This document shows, one piece after another, positions 54,523 through 61,707 of a stretch of DNA of 64,000 bases. The notes beneath the pieces were generated by a model that was not told the DNA's origin, did no database searches, and saw nothing but the letters and a program-made list of their open reading frames with translations. Numbering within the stretch: the stretch's first letter is position 1; each line of letters starts with the position of its first letter. The stretch covers positions 31,687 to 95,686 of the forward strand of contig JAFRKO010000027.1 of the NCBI GenBank assembly GCA_017431685.1, written 5' to 3'. This stretch comes from Mogibacterium sp. (lineage in GTDB: Bacteria; Bacillota; Clostridia; Peptostreptococcales; Anaerovoracaceae). The position numbers and the translations under genes were made by a program.

Positions 54523-54567
54523 CAATAACCCTTTTACTATAAAAAAAATTAACGGAGGTATAGACCA

Positions 54568-55659
54568 ATGGCTGATGAATATCGCGTATTTAACTTTTCT
54601 GCAGGTCCATCTGTTCTTCCAGAACCAGTACTCAGAAAATGTGCAGCAGAGATGCTCAACTATGAGGGAACAGGCGAATCCGTAATGGAGATGAGCCACA
54701 GATCCCCTGAGTTCCAGAAGATCATTGATGATGCAGAGGCTAATCTGCGCAAACTCATGAACATTCCTGATGATTATTACGTAATGTTCCTTCAGGGAGG
54801 AGCTACACTCCAGTTCTCAATGGTTCCTATCAACCTGATGACAGGAACACACAAGGCTGACTACATCGTAGCAGGCCAGTGGGGCAAGAAGGCATGGGAA
54901 GAAGCCCGCAAGTTCGGCGATGCACGCTGCGTAGCTTCGTCAGAGGCTGATAAATACACATATATTCCAAAGGTAAGCAAGGAAGACATCAGAGATGATG
55001 TTGACTATGTCTACATCTGCTACAACAACACAGTATTCGGAACTCACTACAATGAGCTTCCTGACTTTGGTGATCACCTGCTCGTAGCTGACATGTCATC
55101 CTGCATCCTTTCCGAGGAAGTAGATGTAACAAAGTTCGGTCTTATCTATGCCGGCGCTCAGAAGAACGTTGCTCCAGCTGGTATGACAATCGTTATCGTC
55201 AGAAAGGACCTCGTAGGCAAGGCTCCTGAAAACACTCCTATCTATCTTGATTACAAGACACACGCAGAGAAGGGATCGATGTACAATACTCCTCCTTGCT
55301 ACACAATCTATGTAGCCGGCGAAGTATTCAAGTATCTGCTTGAAAACGGCGGAATCCCTGCAATGCATGAGAAGGACGTACGCAAGGCTCAGAAGATCTA
55401 CGACTATCTCGATTCTTCAGAGCTCTTCAAAGGAACTGTTGCAAAGGAAGACAGGTCTCTCATGAATATTCCGTTTGTTACAGGCGATCCTGACCTCGAT
55501 AAGGAGTTCATCGCCGGAGCAAAGGCGAGAAACATGATCAACCTCAAGGGACACAGAATCGCAGGCGGAATGAGAGCTTCCGTTTACAATGCGTTCCCTG
55601 AAGAAGGTGTCGACGCACTAATCGAATACATGAAGGAATTTGAGGCTGCACATAAGTAA
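54568..55659 (+). CDS. serC: Phosphoserine aminotransferase
   Basis: Second step of serine synthesis. The 363 residues begin FNFSAGPSVLPEPVL, carry MSHRSPEF, LQGGATLQFSMVP, ADMSSCILSEEVDV and the PLP lysine in YAGAQKNVAPAGMTI, and end IAGGMRASVYNAFPEEGVDAL. GGAGG lies about ten bases before the ATG. serA is nearby on the other strand; phosphoserine phosphatase is not in the window. Confidence 0.96.
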   Translation: MADEYRVFNFSAGPSVLPEPVLRKCAAEMLNYEGTGESVMEMSHRSPEFQKIIDDAEANLRKLMNIPDDYYVMFLQGGATLQFSMVPINLMTGTHKADYIVAGQWGKKAWEEARKFGDARCVASSEADKYTYIPKVSKEDIRDDVDYVYICYNNTVFGTHYNELPDFGDHLLVADMSSCILSEEVDVTKFGLIYAGAQKNVAPAGMTIVIVRKDLVGKAPENTPIYLDYKTHAEKGSMYNTPPCYTIYVAGEVFKYLLENGGIPAMHEKDVRKAQKIYDYLDSSELFKGTVAKEDRSLMNIPFVTGDPDLDKEFIAGAKARNMINLKGHRIAGGMRASVYNAFPEEGVDALIEYMKEFEAAHK

Positions 55660-55697
55660 AGCATCCTGATAGAATCATTTTTGCGGAGAAGTTAAAA

Positions 55698-57197
55698 GTG
55701 TTGAAAAACAGCAACACAGCACGCATAAGAAAACAGATGGTGGCCATCATATCGGTGATCCTGATACTGGTGACCACCATCGGTTATATTGCTCTTTTTG
55801 ATGTTTATGCAGAGGGCGAGAATACTGTAGTTCCTAAGAAGGCTCCATCGGTCAGCGCAAGCTCATACATGGTGATGTCCGGATCCACAAGCGAAAAGGT
55901 TGCGTCAAAGCATTCTGACCGCAAGATGCAGCCGGGTAAAATCACAATGCTGATGACGGCTATGGTAGTGCTCGACAATATGTATGACGAAAGAGAGCTG
56001 AAGAACACCGTGGAAACGGGCAATACGATAGCCGATTACGGTGATACCTTCAAAGAGGGTGAAGCGGCGAGCGTGGGGGATCTTCTGAATGCCATGCTGG
56101 TGGGCGGAGATGTTCAGGCGGCGGAGCTTCTGGCCAAATACAGTGCGTCTTCTAGGGATATCTTCGTGAACGAGATGAATTCCAAGTGTATGGAACTCGG
56201 ACTCATGGACACGCTGTTTACTAATGCGAGCGGACGATATGATATTGTCTCATACTCAACTGCAGCAGACCTTGCGGTTATTACGCAGGCCGCATACAGA
56301 TATCAGGCCGTCAAGGACGCGCTTGCAAAGAGAAGCGTCACAATTGCGGTAGTTGAGAAAAAGAAAAAGAAACCGAGAGAAATTGAGTTTAAGAGTACCG
56401 ATCCGCTTTTCACGGGCAATGAGAAAACAGAATACGCATATACCAAAGGCGGAATTCTGGGACTTGTTGATGAATCAGTCAATTCTGCGCAATTTGCTGC
56501 CATCGCTACAAAGGACGACATGCAGATGATAGTAGTCCTGATGGATTCAGCAAAGGAAAACACAGCAAGAGAGGCAACTTCACTGTTTGAATATGCTGAC
56601 GCCAAAGTTACGAAGAACACTATCGTAAAGAAAGGCAAGCTTTCAGGCTTTGCGAGAGTCAGGGGAGGAGCTGTTACAAGGGTTGCGGCGTACACAGAGA
56701 CCAAGGGATTCGCTTATGTGCCTCCTGAGGGCAGTGATTCGCTGATACAGACTCAGGTTGCATTGTACGATGACCTTAATGCTCCGCTTAATAAAGGAGA
56801 TAAGGTCGGAGAATTCAGAATCTACGTGGCAGATGAGCTGAAGGGCACTGTGGATCTTGTGATCAAAGATAATGTTCCTTTGGGCTGGTATCCTTCCAGA
56901 TTCTATATTTCCAATACTGCAACGATCGTTATCTGTGCTGTGCTGTTCCTGCTGCTGGTGCTCCTTCTGAGGATAGGGCATGTCAGGCGCCGCCGTGCAA
57001 AAAGACGTGAGGCGATACGAAGGCAGAAGATCCGTGAGCTTGCAAGAAAACAGCTCGAAATAGACGAGGACAGAAAGCGCCGCGAGTGGGATGCGACAGG
57101 TTATGAAGAGATGCCTCCGCGTACCACAGATATTCGTAAAGAAGCTGTAGAAGAAGGAGCAGGCAGGAGAGACAATAGATCACAGCGCAAAAGATAG
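55698..57197 (+). CDS. DD-carboxypeptidase (S11) homologue lacking catalytic motifs
   Basis: A 499-residue membrane protein with the DacA/DacF layout: N-terminal signal anchor (about 13-35), S11-like domain, PBP5-type C-terminal domain, a C-terminal membrane helix (about 398-420) and a basic cytoplasmic tail of about 80 residues. The domain is recognisable (FVNEMNSKCMELGLMDTLFTNASGRYD), but the three motifs are gone. The SxxK block reads QPGK (Q78-K81), SxN is GDV (about 137-139), and KTG is KGG (250-252). It should not hydrolyse peptidoglycan or be acylated by penicillin. A structural or regulatory role is inferred. GTG 55698 or TTG 55701 could be the start. It is four bases upstream of uvrC. 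Confidence 0.82.
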   Translation: MLKNSNTARIRKQMVAIISVILILVTTIGYIALFDVYAEGENTVVPKKAPSVSASSYMVMSGSTSEKVASKHSDRKMQPGKITMLMTAMVVLDNMYDERELKNTVETGNTIADYGDTFKEGEAASVGDLLNAMLVGGDVQAAELLAKYSASSRDIFVNEMNSKCMELGLMDTLFTNASGRYDIVSYSTAADLAVITQAAYRYQAVKDALAKRSVTIAVVEKKKKKPREIEFKSTDPLFTGNEKTEYAYTKGGILGLVDESVNSAQFAAIATKDDMQMIVVLMDSAKENTAREATSLFEYADAKVTKNTIVKKGKLSGFARVRGGAVTRVAAYTETKGFAYVPPEGSDSLIQTQVALYDDLNAPLNKGDKVGEFRIYVADELKGTVDLVIKDNVPLGWYPSRFYISNTATIVICAVLFLLLVLLLRIGHVRRRRAKRREAIRRQKIRELARKQLEIDEDRKRREWDATGYEEMPPRTTDIRKEAVEEGAGRRDNRSQRKR

Positions 57198-57200
57198 AAT

Positions 57201-59135
57201 ATGTTCGATATCGGTGAAGAACTGAAAAAACTGCCGAAAACTCCCGGCGTGTATATGCATAAGGACAGCCTGGGTGAAGTAATATATGTGGGCAAGGCGA
57301 TAAACCTCAGAAACCGCGTAAGCAGCTACTTCAGAAAAACTTCTCAGGCAGATCCCAAGGTGAGAGCGATGGTCTCCAATATAGCAGAGTTCGAGTACAT
57401 CAGCTGTGCTACGGAGATGGAAGCTCTCCTTTTGGAATGCAATCTTATCAAGAAGTACATGCCGCGCTATAACATTCTTCTTAAAGACGATAAGTCGTAT
57501 CCGTTTATCGAAGTAACTACAAACGAGGAATTCCCGAGGGTCATCAGTACACGCAGGCTAAGGCGCGACGGAAACCGTTACTTCGGACCGTATACGGATG
57601 CAGGAGCGGTCAGACGGATTCTCGGAATGATCGACGAAATGTATCAGTTCAAAAAGTGCCGCCAACAGGAATTCAGGAAAGGTGTGAGACCTTGTCTCAA
57701 CTTTTTCATAGGCAAGTGCCCCGGAGTATGTACCGGAGAAGCCGATAAAGCGGATTACAGAGAAAAAATCGATGAAGTAATAGAAATCCTTTCGGGAAGA
57801 GATTCGGCTGTCACAGCGAAATTAAAGGCCGAAATGGAGAAGGCTTCAGATGAGCTGCGCTATGAAGATGCAGCCAGGTTCAGAGACTATATAAGATCGC
57901 TGAAATCACTGGGAGAGACACAGCGCGCAACGATGATAAAAGAAAGAGACGCGGATGTGCTCATACCTGTTATTACGCACAGGACCGGAGTCGTTGCAAG
58001 ATATAAGGTGGAGGGCGGCAGGATGAGCGGCCGCGAGATTACATATATAAGAAGCGATCATACAGGTTCAGCTATGCCTGATTCCGGGAAGGAAAAGAAG
58101 ACTCTCGGAACAGAAATGATCACTTCATTCATAAAGCAGTTTTATCCTGAGCTGTCAATACTGCCGAGGGAGATTATACTTCCATTTCATATTGAGGATG
58201 AAGCTCTGCTGGAAGAGTTCCTCGATAATATAAATGCGGCAAATGCGGAAAGCAAAACTGATGTTATGCATAAGACTCGATTCATCGTGCCTGAAAGGGG
58301 CGAAAAGAGAGCGGTGCTGAAAATGGCAATGGAAGACGCTGTGAAGCTGGCAGGAACTCTTGATGAAAAGGCAGAGCGTGAGGCGGAGAGAAGAGACGCC
58401 CTTAAGAAAGAGATTGCCGGTCTGATCGAATACGCTTCATCAATAAGTGGAAATGCTCCGCTTCTAATACCTGAAGACGATGACAGAGAATACAGGGTGG
58501 AGGCGTACGATATTTCCAATTTCAACGGACTGGATACTGTAGGCGGAATGGTCGTATATGAGGGCAGAAAACCGGTAAAGAACGATTACAGAAAATTCAA
58601 GGTGAGGACTGCCGAAGGAGATGACTACGGCAGCCTGCGGGAAGTTATATACAGAAGACTTAAGCGCGCAAGGAAGGGCGACGAGGGCTTCAGCATTTAT
58701 CCGGATATAATGTTCATAGACGGAGGTCTGGGACAGGTAAGGGCAGTGAAAGCAGTCGTCGATGCGTTCCGCATCGCGATCCCGGTAGTCGGGCTCGCGA
58801 AAGACGACGCGCACAGGACCCGTGCGATCGTCTTTGACGACGGCCGCGAGATAGACCTTCGCGACAACCGCCTGCTGTTCAGTTATTGCGGAAATATACA
58901 GGAAGAAGTTCACCGCTTTGCGATAACATATATGTCAGGTGTCAAGGGCAAAAAGATGATAAAGTCTGCTCTTGAAGACATTCCGGGAATAGGTCCGAAG
59001 AGAAGAGGGGAGCTGCTCAACAGATTCGGGAGCATCAAGGCTATCAAAAATGCTACATATGAGGAGCTCATGGAAGTTGACGGTATGAACAGCAAAGCTG
59101 CAGAGAGCATTCTGGACTACTTTCAAAATGAATAG
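57201..59135 (+). CDS. uvrC: Excinuclease ABC subunit C
   Basis: Makes both incisions in nucleotide excision repair. The 644 residues show the GIY-YIG domain (TPGVYMHKDSLGEVIYVGKAINLRNRVSSYF), the cysteine-containing CRQQEF...CLNFFIGKCPGVC block, the UVR motif (about 200-235), the RNase H-like domain (AYDISNFNGLDTVGGMVV, MFIDGGLGQV) and a C-terminal helix-hairpin-helix pair (DIPGIGPKRRGELLNRFGSI...). It starts three bases after the pseudo-carboxypeptidase gene, so the two are probably co-transcribed. Confidence 0.97.
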   Translation: MFDIGEELKKLPKTPGVYMHKDSLGEVIYVGKAINLRNRVSSYFRKTSQADPKVRAMVSNIAEFEYISCATEMEALLLECNLIKKYMPRYNILLKDDKSYPFIEVTTNEEFPRVISTRRLRRDGNRYFGPYTDAGAVRRILGMIDEMYQFKKCRQQEFRKGVRPCLNFFIGKCPGVCTGEADKADYREKIDEVIEILSGRDSAVTAKLKAEMEKASDELRYEDAARFRDYIRSLKSLGETQRATMIKERDADVLIPVITHRTGVVARYKVEGGRMSGREITYIRSDHTGSAMPDSGKEKKTLGTEMITSFIKQFYPELSILPREIILPFHIEDEALLEEFLDNINAANAESKTDVMHKTRFIVPERGEKRAVLKMAMEDAVKLAGTLDEKAEREAERRDALKKEIAGLIEYASSISGNAPLLIPEDDDREYRVEAYDISNFNGLDTVGGMVVYEGRKPVKNDYRKFKVRTAEGDDYGSLREVIYRRLKRARKGDEGFSIYPDIMFIDGGLGQVRAVKAVVDAFRIAIPVVGLAKDDAHRTRAIVFDDGREIDLRDNRLLFSYCGNIQEEVHRFAITYMSGVKGKKMIKSALEDIPGIGPKRRGELLNRFGSIKAIKNATYEELMEVDGMNSKAAESILDYFQNE

Positions 59136-59240
59136 TCCTCGAGTCACCTGCCGGGGTTATTTTAAGCGCTTATTCGCACTTGCTAAAAGAGGCGCTCCGT
59201 GTTATATTGATATAGCATTTCAGGAAAGGAGAATTGCATT

Positions 59241-59522
59241 ATGGCAGAAGATATCAAGAACGTAAACGTCGAAGAAGAGGAAGAAGATATCATTACTCTG
59301 GAATTTGATGATGACACTGCAGTTGACTGCTATGTACTGGGCACATTCGAACTGAATGATAAGGAGTATATCGCTCTCGAACCTGAAGACGGCACTGACG
59401 ATGTATACATTTACGGATACAAGCAGATAAGTGATGACGAGTTCGAGATCACAGAGATCGAATCGGAAGAGGAATTCGACGCCGCTGCTGCTGAGTTCGA
59501 CGCCATCATGGCAGAGGAATAA
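59241..59522 (+). CDS. DUF1292 family protein (YrzB-like)
   Basis: A 93-residue very acidic protein with the DUF1292 core ITLEFDDDTAVDCYVLGTFELNDKEYIALEPE and DDVYIYGYKQ. Function unknown; in Firmicutes it often sits beside the Holliday resolvase YqgF and a Fur-type regulator, neither of which is here. AAAGGAG precedes the ATG. Confidence 0.88.
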   Translation: MAEDIKNVNVEEEEEDIITLEFDDDTAVDCYVLGTFELNDKEYIALEPEDGTDDVYIYGYKQISDDEFEITEIESEEEFDAAAAEFDAIMAEE

Positions 59523-59539
59523 AAAACCGAAATTTGTTC

Positions 59540-59568
59540 TCGACAAGCACTGAAAGATAGTGTATACT
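59540..59568 (+). promoter_or_regulatory. Promoter of the tRNA-Leu/tRNA-Ala unit
   Basis: TCGACA (59540-59545), 17-base spacer, TATACT (59563-59568). The tRNA starts 32 bases further, after a small GTGGC/GCCAC hairpin. Confidence 0.7.
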
Positions 59569-59600
59569 ATGTGGCGTGCCGCGGGGTATGCCACACATGT

Positions 59601-59685
59601 GCGGATGTGGCGGAATTGGCAGACGCGCACGGTTCAGGTCCGTGTGAGTAACATCGTGAAGGTTCGAATCCTTTCATCCGCACCA
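59601..59685 (+). tRNA. tRNA-Leu (anticodon CAG)
   Basis: Class II tRNA of 85 bases with encoded CCA: acceptor GCGGATG/CATCCGC, anticodon stem CACGG/CCGTG with loop TTCAGGT, short variable arm (TGAGTAACATCGT) and T arm GAAGG-TTCGAAT-CCTTT. Confidence 0.96.
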
Positions 59686-59720
59686 AAATGGGCAGCCGTA
59701 AAAGGCTGCCTAAATACTAT

Positions 59721-59796
59721 GGGGCGTTAGCGCAGCTGGGAGCGCGTCTGACTGGCAGTCAGGAGGTCACGAGTTCGAGCCTCGTACGCTCCACCA
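59721..59796 (+). tRNA. tRNA-Ala (anticodon GGC)
   Basis: Class I tRNA of 76 bases with encoded CCA: acceptor GGGGCGT/ACGCTCC (one G-U), anticodon loop CTGGCAG giving GGC, T arm ACGAG-TTCGAGC-CTCGT. A GGCAGCC/GGCTGCC hairpin lies between it and tRNA-Leu. Confidence 0.95.
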
Positions 59797-59815
59797 ATAA
59801 AGAGAGAAGTAAAGA

Positions 59816-59845
59816 GCCTGTAATTCCAACGATTACAGGCTTTTC
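59816..59845 (+). terminator. Terminator after tRNA-Ala
   Basis: GCCTGTAAT / ATTACAGGC stem with a seven-base loop, then TTTTCTC. Confidence 0.88.
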
Positions 59846-59892
59846 TCTTGCTCATAATCTGAACAAACGTTCAATGGCAAAAAACAAAAAAT

Positions 59893-59932
59893 GGCACTTT
59901 TCGGCACTTTTAGTGCGGTACAAGTGCGGTAC
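59893..59932. repeat. Two back-to-back tandem duplications downstream of tRNA-Ala
   Basis: GGCACTTTT occurs at 59893-59901 and 59903-59911; AGTGCGGTAC follows at 59912-59921 and 59923-59932. GCACTT and AAGTGC are also complementary, so the cluster can pair with itself. Such short iterated sites next to a tRNA 3' end resemble integrase arm sites; no integrase gene is present. Confidence 0.45.
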
Positions 59933-59951
59933 AAAACTTCTACGGATATAT

Positions 59952-60119
59952 CTAATTCATATTGTGTCGAACCATTGGCATGGCATTTGCCAAAAACTCA
60001 GCTTGATCTTCCTCAGGCAGATCTAATGACTTTACTATTAGTTCGTAAACATCAGGCCTTATGCGCCTTATCTCCTCAAGTTTCCTAATTATTCTTAATA
60101 CTTGTGCTTGGTCTACCAT
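59952..60119 (-). CDS. Hypothetical 55-residue protein
   Basis: Minus-strand ORF with TAGGAGG seven bases before ATG 60119; the frame is open further upstream to 60203 but without a ribosome site. The peptide (VLRIIRKLEEIRRIRPDVY..., then SLDLPEEDQAEFLANAMPM) looks like a soluble helical protein with a normal acidic/basic mix. No family is recognised. It lies in a low-G+C accessory patch between tRNA-Ala and two lineage-specific genes, so it may be a residue of a mobile element or a small regulator. Confidence 0.5.
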   Translation of the reverse strand: MVDQAQVLRIIRKLEEIRRIRPDVYELIVKSLDLPEEDQAEFLANAMPMVRHNMN

Positions 60120-60227
60120 GTGTTTTCCTCCTACCATGTCTGCAATAGAGCTTTTGTATAATCCTTGGTTTCTCTCCCGTGATTTAATAATATTGCTGAC
60201 CAATCCCCTTAAACATGAAAAAACCGT

Positions 60228-60251
60228 TTATATCGGAAATAAACAGCTCGA
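60228..60251 (+). repeat. 24-base repeat, copy 1
   Basis: Matches 60835-60858 at 23 of 24 bases. It contains most of the palindrome GTTTAT-N7-ATAAAC and ends in GCTCGA. TATAAT follows nine bases later (60261-60266). It lies between the minus-strand 55-residue ORF and the + strand gene at 60367. Confidence 0.6.
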
Positions 60252-60366
60252 CAACTTTGGTATAATAAATGCAGCGAAATCGTGCAGATTTCACCCATAC
60301 GTTTACCTTACACATCCAAATGTATTTGAAGCACGATAGACGTAATTACAATAAGGAGAGATATAA

Positions 60367-60807
60367 ATGAGAAAGAACAAGGGACACTTTTTTCTTGGGG
60401 GAATTGTCATAGTTGCAATTATTGTAGCCTTGTTTGCTGGGGATAACATAAAGCAGCATGTTATTATGAGTTACATCGAAAAATCAGGATACACTCTTCT
60501 TTCTGAAAGTGACATAGATGAGATTAAAAATGATGCGTATCAAGAGGGGCATGACGAAGGCTATGATGAAGGCTATGACGAAGGATACGAAAACGCTTTA
60601 TCTGATTACAATGTTGCCGGAGAAGGTGTTACTTGGGCAACTGTCTACTATACAGATTCTGGTGATTGCTATCACATGAATCCAAGCTGTCTTTCTTTAA
60701 GAGACGTAGACAGCAGCAGAATACATGAAGTATCGCTTGAGGTATTGGCACATAATGGATCAACATTACGCCCTTGTGACATTTGCGTGCCACATAGTGA
60801 TTATTAA
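60367..60807 (+). CDS. Membrane-anchored protein with EGYD repeats and a cysteine-rich C-terminal domain
   Basis: A 146-residue protein: one N-terminal membrane helix (FFLGGIVIVAIIVALFAG, about 8-25), a stalk with the repeat DEGYDEGYDEGYE (about 62-76), and a C-terminal domain with YHMNPSCLSL and RPCDIC. The pattern tyrosine-His...Cys...Cys-x2-Cys is that of a small putative zinc-binding module found at the ends of secreted nucleases and DNA-uptake proteins. Topology would place it outside the cell. AAGGAGAG eight bases before the ATG. Function unknown. Codon use is more A+T-rich than in the surrounding core genes, suggesting acquisition. Confidence 0.7.
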   Translation: MRKNKGHFFLGGIVIVAIIVALFAGDNIKQHVIMSYIEKSGYTLLSESDIDEIKNDAYQEGHDEGYDEGYDEGYENALSDYNVAGEGVTWATVYYTDSGDCYHMNPSCLSLRDVDSSRIHEVSLEVLAHNGSTLRPCDICVPHSDY

Positions 60808-60834
60808 TGGTAAATAAAAAACATAAATAATCGC

Positions 60835-60858
60835 TTATATCGGAAATAAACGGCTCGA
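60835..60858 (+). repeat. 24-base repeat, copy 2
   Basis: Second copy of the element at 60228-60251 (one substitution). TATAAT lies 18 bases after it (60877-60882). It is just upstream of the ORF at 60914. Confidence 0.6.
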
Positions 60859-60913
60859 TTATGATACTCATCCTTATATAATAAAAAACAGCGAGTTATT
60901 CGGATTACAAGTA

Positions 60914-61351
60914 GTGATAGCCATCCATTATTACACTAATAGTGATAGCTATATTAACAAAAAGCCTCTAAGTGATAGTGATATTGTTGGAACTTGGGAA
61001 TTTGGGGATAGTGGTCCACTTCATTTTGATGATAATGGCTCAATTGTATCTGAAACAGGTTATTTTCACGGAAGTTGGAAAATACTAAGCAGTGATGATA
61101 AATATGTTCAGATTTCTTTCGACATGTCTGAAGAAGAATATGAAAAAGCACTTGAAGAACTTTATATTGCTTATTTATCAGAAGAGGAGTTGGAGGAAAG
61201 CGGATTAGAGCCCTATGAATACATGAAAGAAGATGTATGGGAAATGTATACTCTACCCGAAGATGCACTAATGCTCAGATTTATTAGAACCGAAAATAGA
61301 ATGATTGCTATTGATGAGTATGACGATTGGGAGATGCACAAGAAAAAGTAA
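60914..61351 (+). CDS. Hypothetical acidic protein, possibly truncated at its N-terminus
   Basis: A 145-residue frame beginning with GTG and no recognisable ribosome-binding site. The start VIAIHYYTNSDSYIN reads like the end of a membrane or signal helix followed by a linker, and the frame stays open upstream (…ELFGLQV) without an ATG. The body contains a lipocalin-like opening strand pattern (IVGTWEFGDSGPLHFDDNGSI...GSWKILSSDDKYVQISF), common in small secreted Firmicutes proteins, and an acidic helix. It may be a decayed gene that lost its signal sequence, or it may use an unusual start. No function is assigned. Confidence 0.5.
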   Translation: MIAIHYYTNSDSYINKKPLSDSDIVGTWEFGDSGPLHFDDNGSIVSETGYFHGSWKILSSDDKYVQISFDMSEEEYEKALEELYIAYLSEEELEESGLEPYEYMKEDVWEMYTLPEDALMLRFIRTENRMIAIDEYDDWEMHKKK

Positions 61352-61707
61352 AGGCGCGAGTCTCATTTCTGAAACTGCACGCCTTTATCACGGGTTGTGT
61401 GGCATGGGTTCTGTGCCCAGCCTTCGTCGGTGACAACGCTGGTGACTGAGGAGAGAAGAGAGGGGATCGCACTGTTCAGGATGCTCTCTTTTGGCGAGAC
61501 GGCGCACCTGTATGTGCACGATGAGGAGCCGTCATTTGCGGCCAGATTCTGTGAATGCTTTGAGGACGAAACCAGGCATGACTAAGTAAGGTTAGTGAAG
61601 CTTGACTAAGTTGTAACAAACCGCCGTTTGAAATGACTAACAAGTATCGTCCACTTTATAATAGGATATGCAAAGCAGATGGCGTTTACTGAGAGGAGAT
61701 TGTGGAT
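61352..61707 (+). other. Intergenic region with a possible gene remnant and the promoter of the LRR gene
   Basis: The first part (about 61352-61590) is more G+C-rich than the flanks and holds an open frame of 62 codons (61397-61585) without a ribosome site, perhaps a gene remnant. The right part has ATGACT (61633-61638), an 18-base spacer and TATAAT (61657-61662), a fair promoter for the gene at 61708. Confidence 0.4.

Noticed and set aside
59688..60026. A 112-codon + strand frame with a lysine-rich, recombinase-like tail.
   Set aside because: It runs through tRNA-Ala, its terminator and the tandem repeats, so it cannot be a real gene.
61397..61585. A 62-codon + strand ORF before the LRR gene.
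   Set aside because: No ribosome site, and no recognisable domain; kept only as a possible gene remnant in the intergenic entry.
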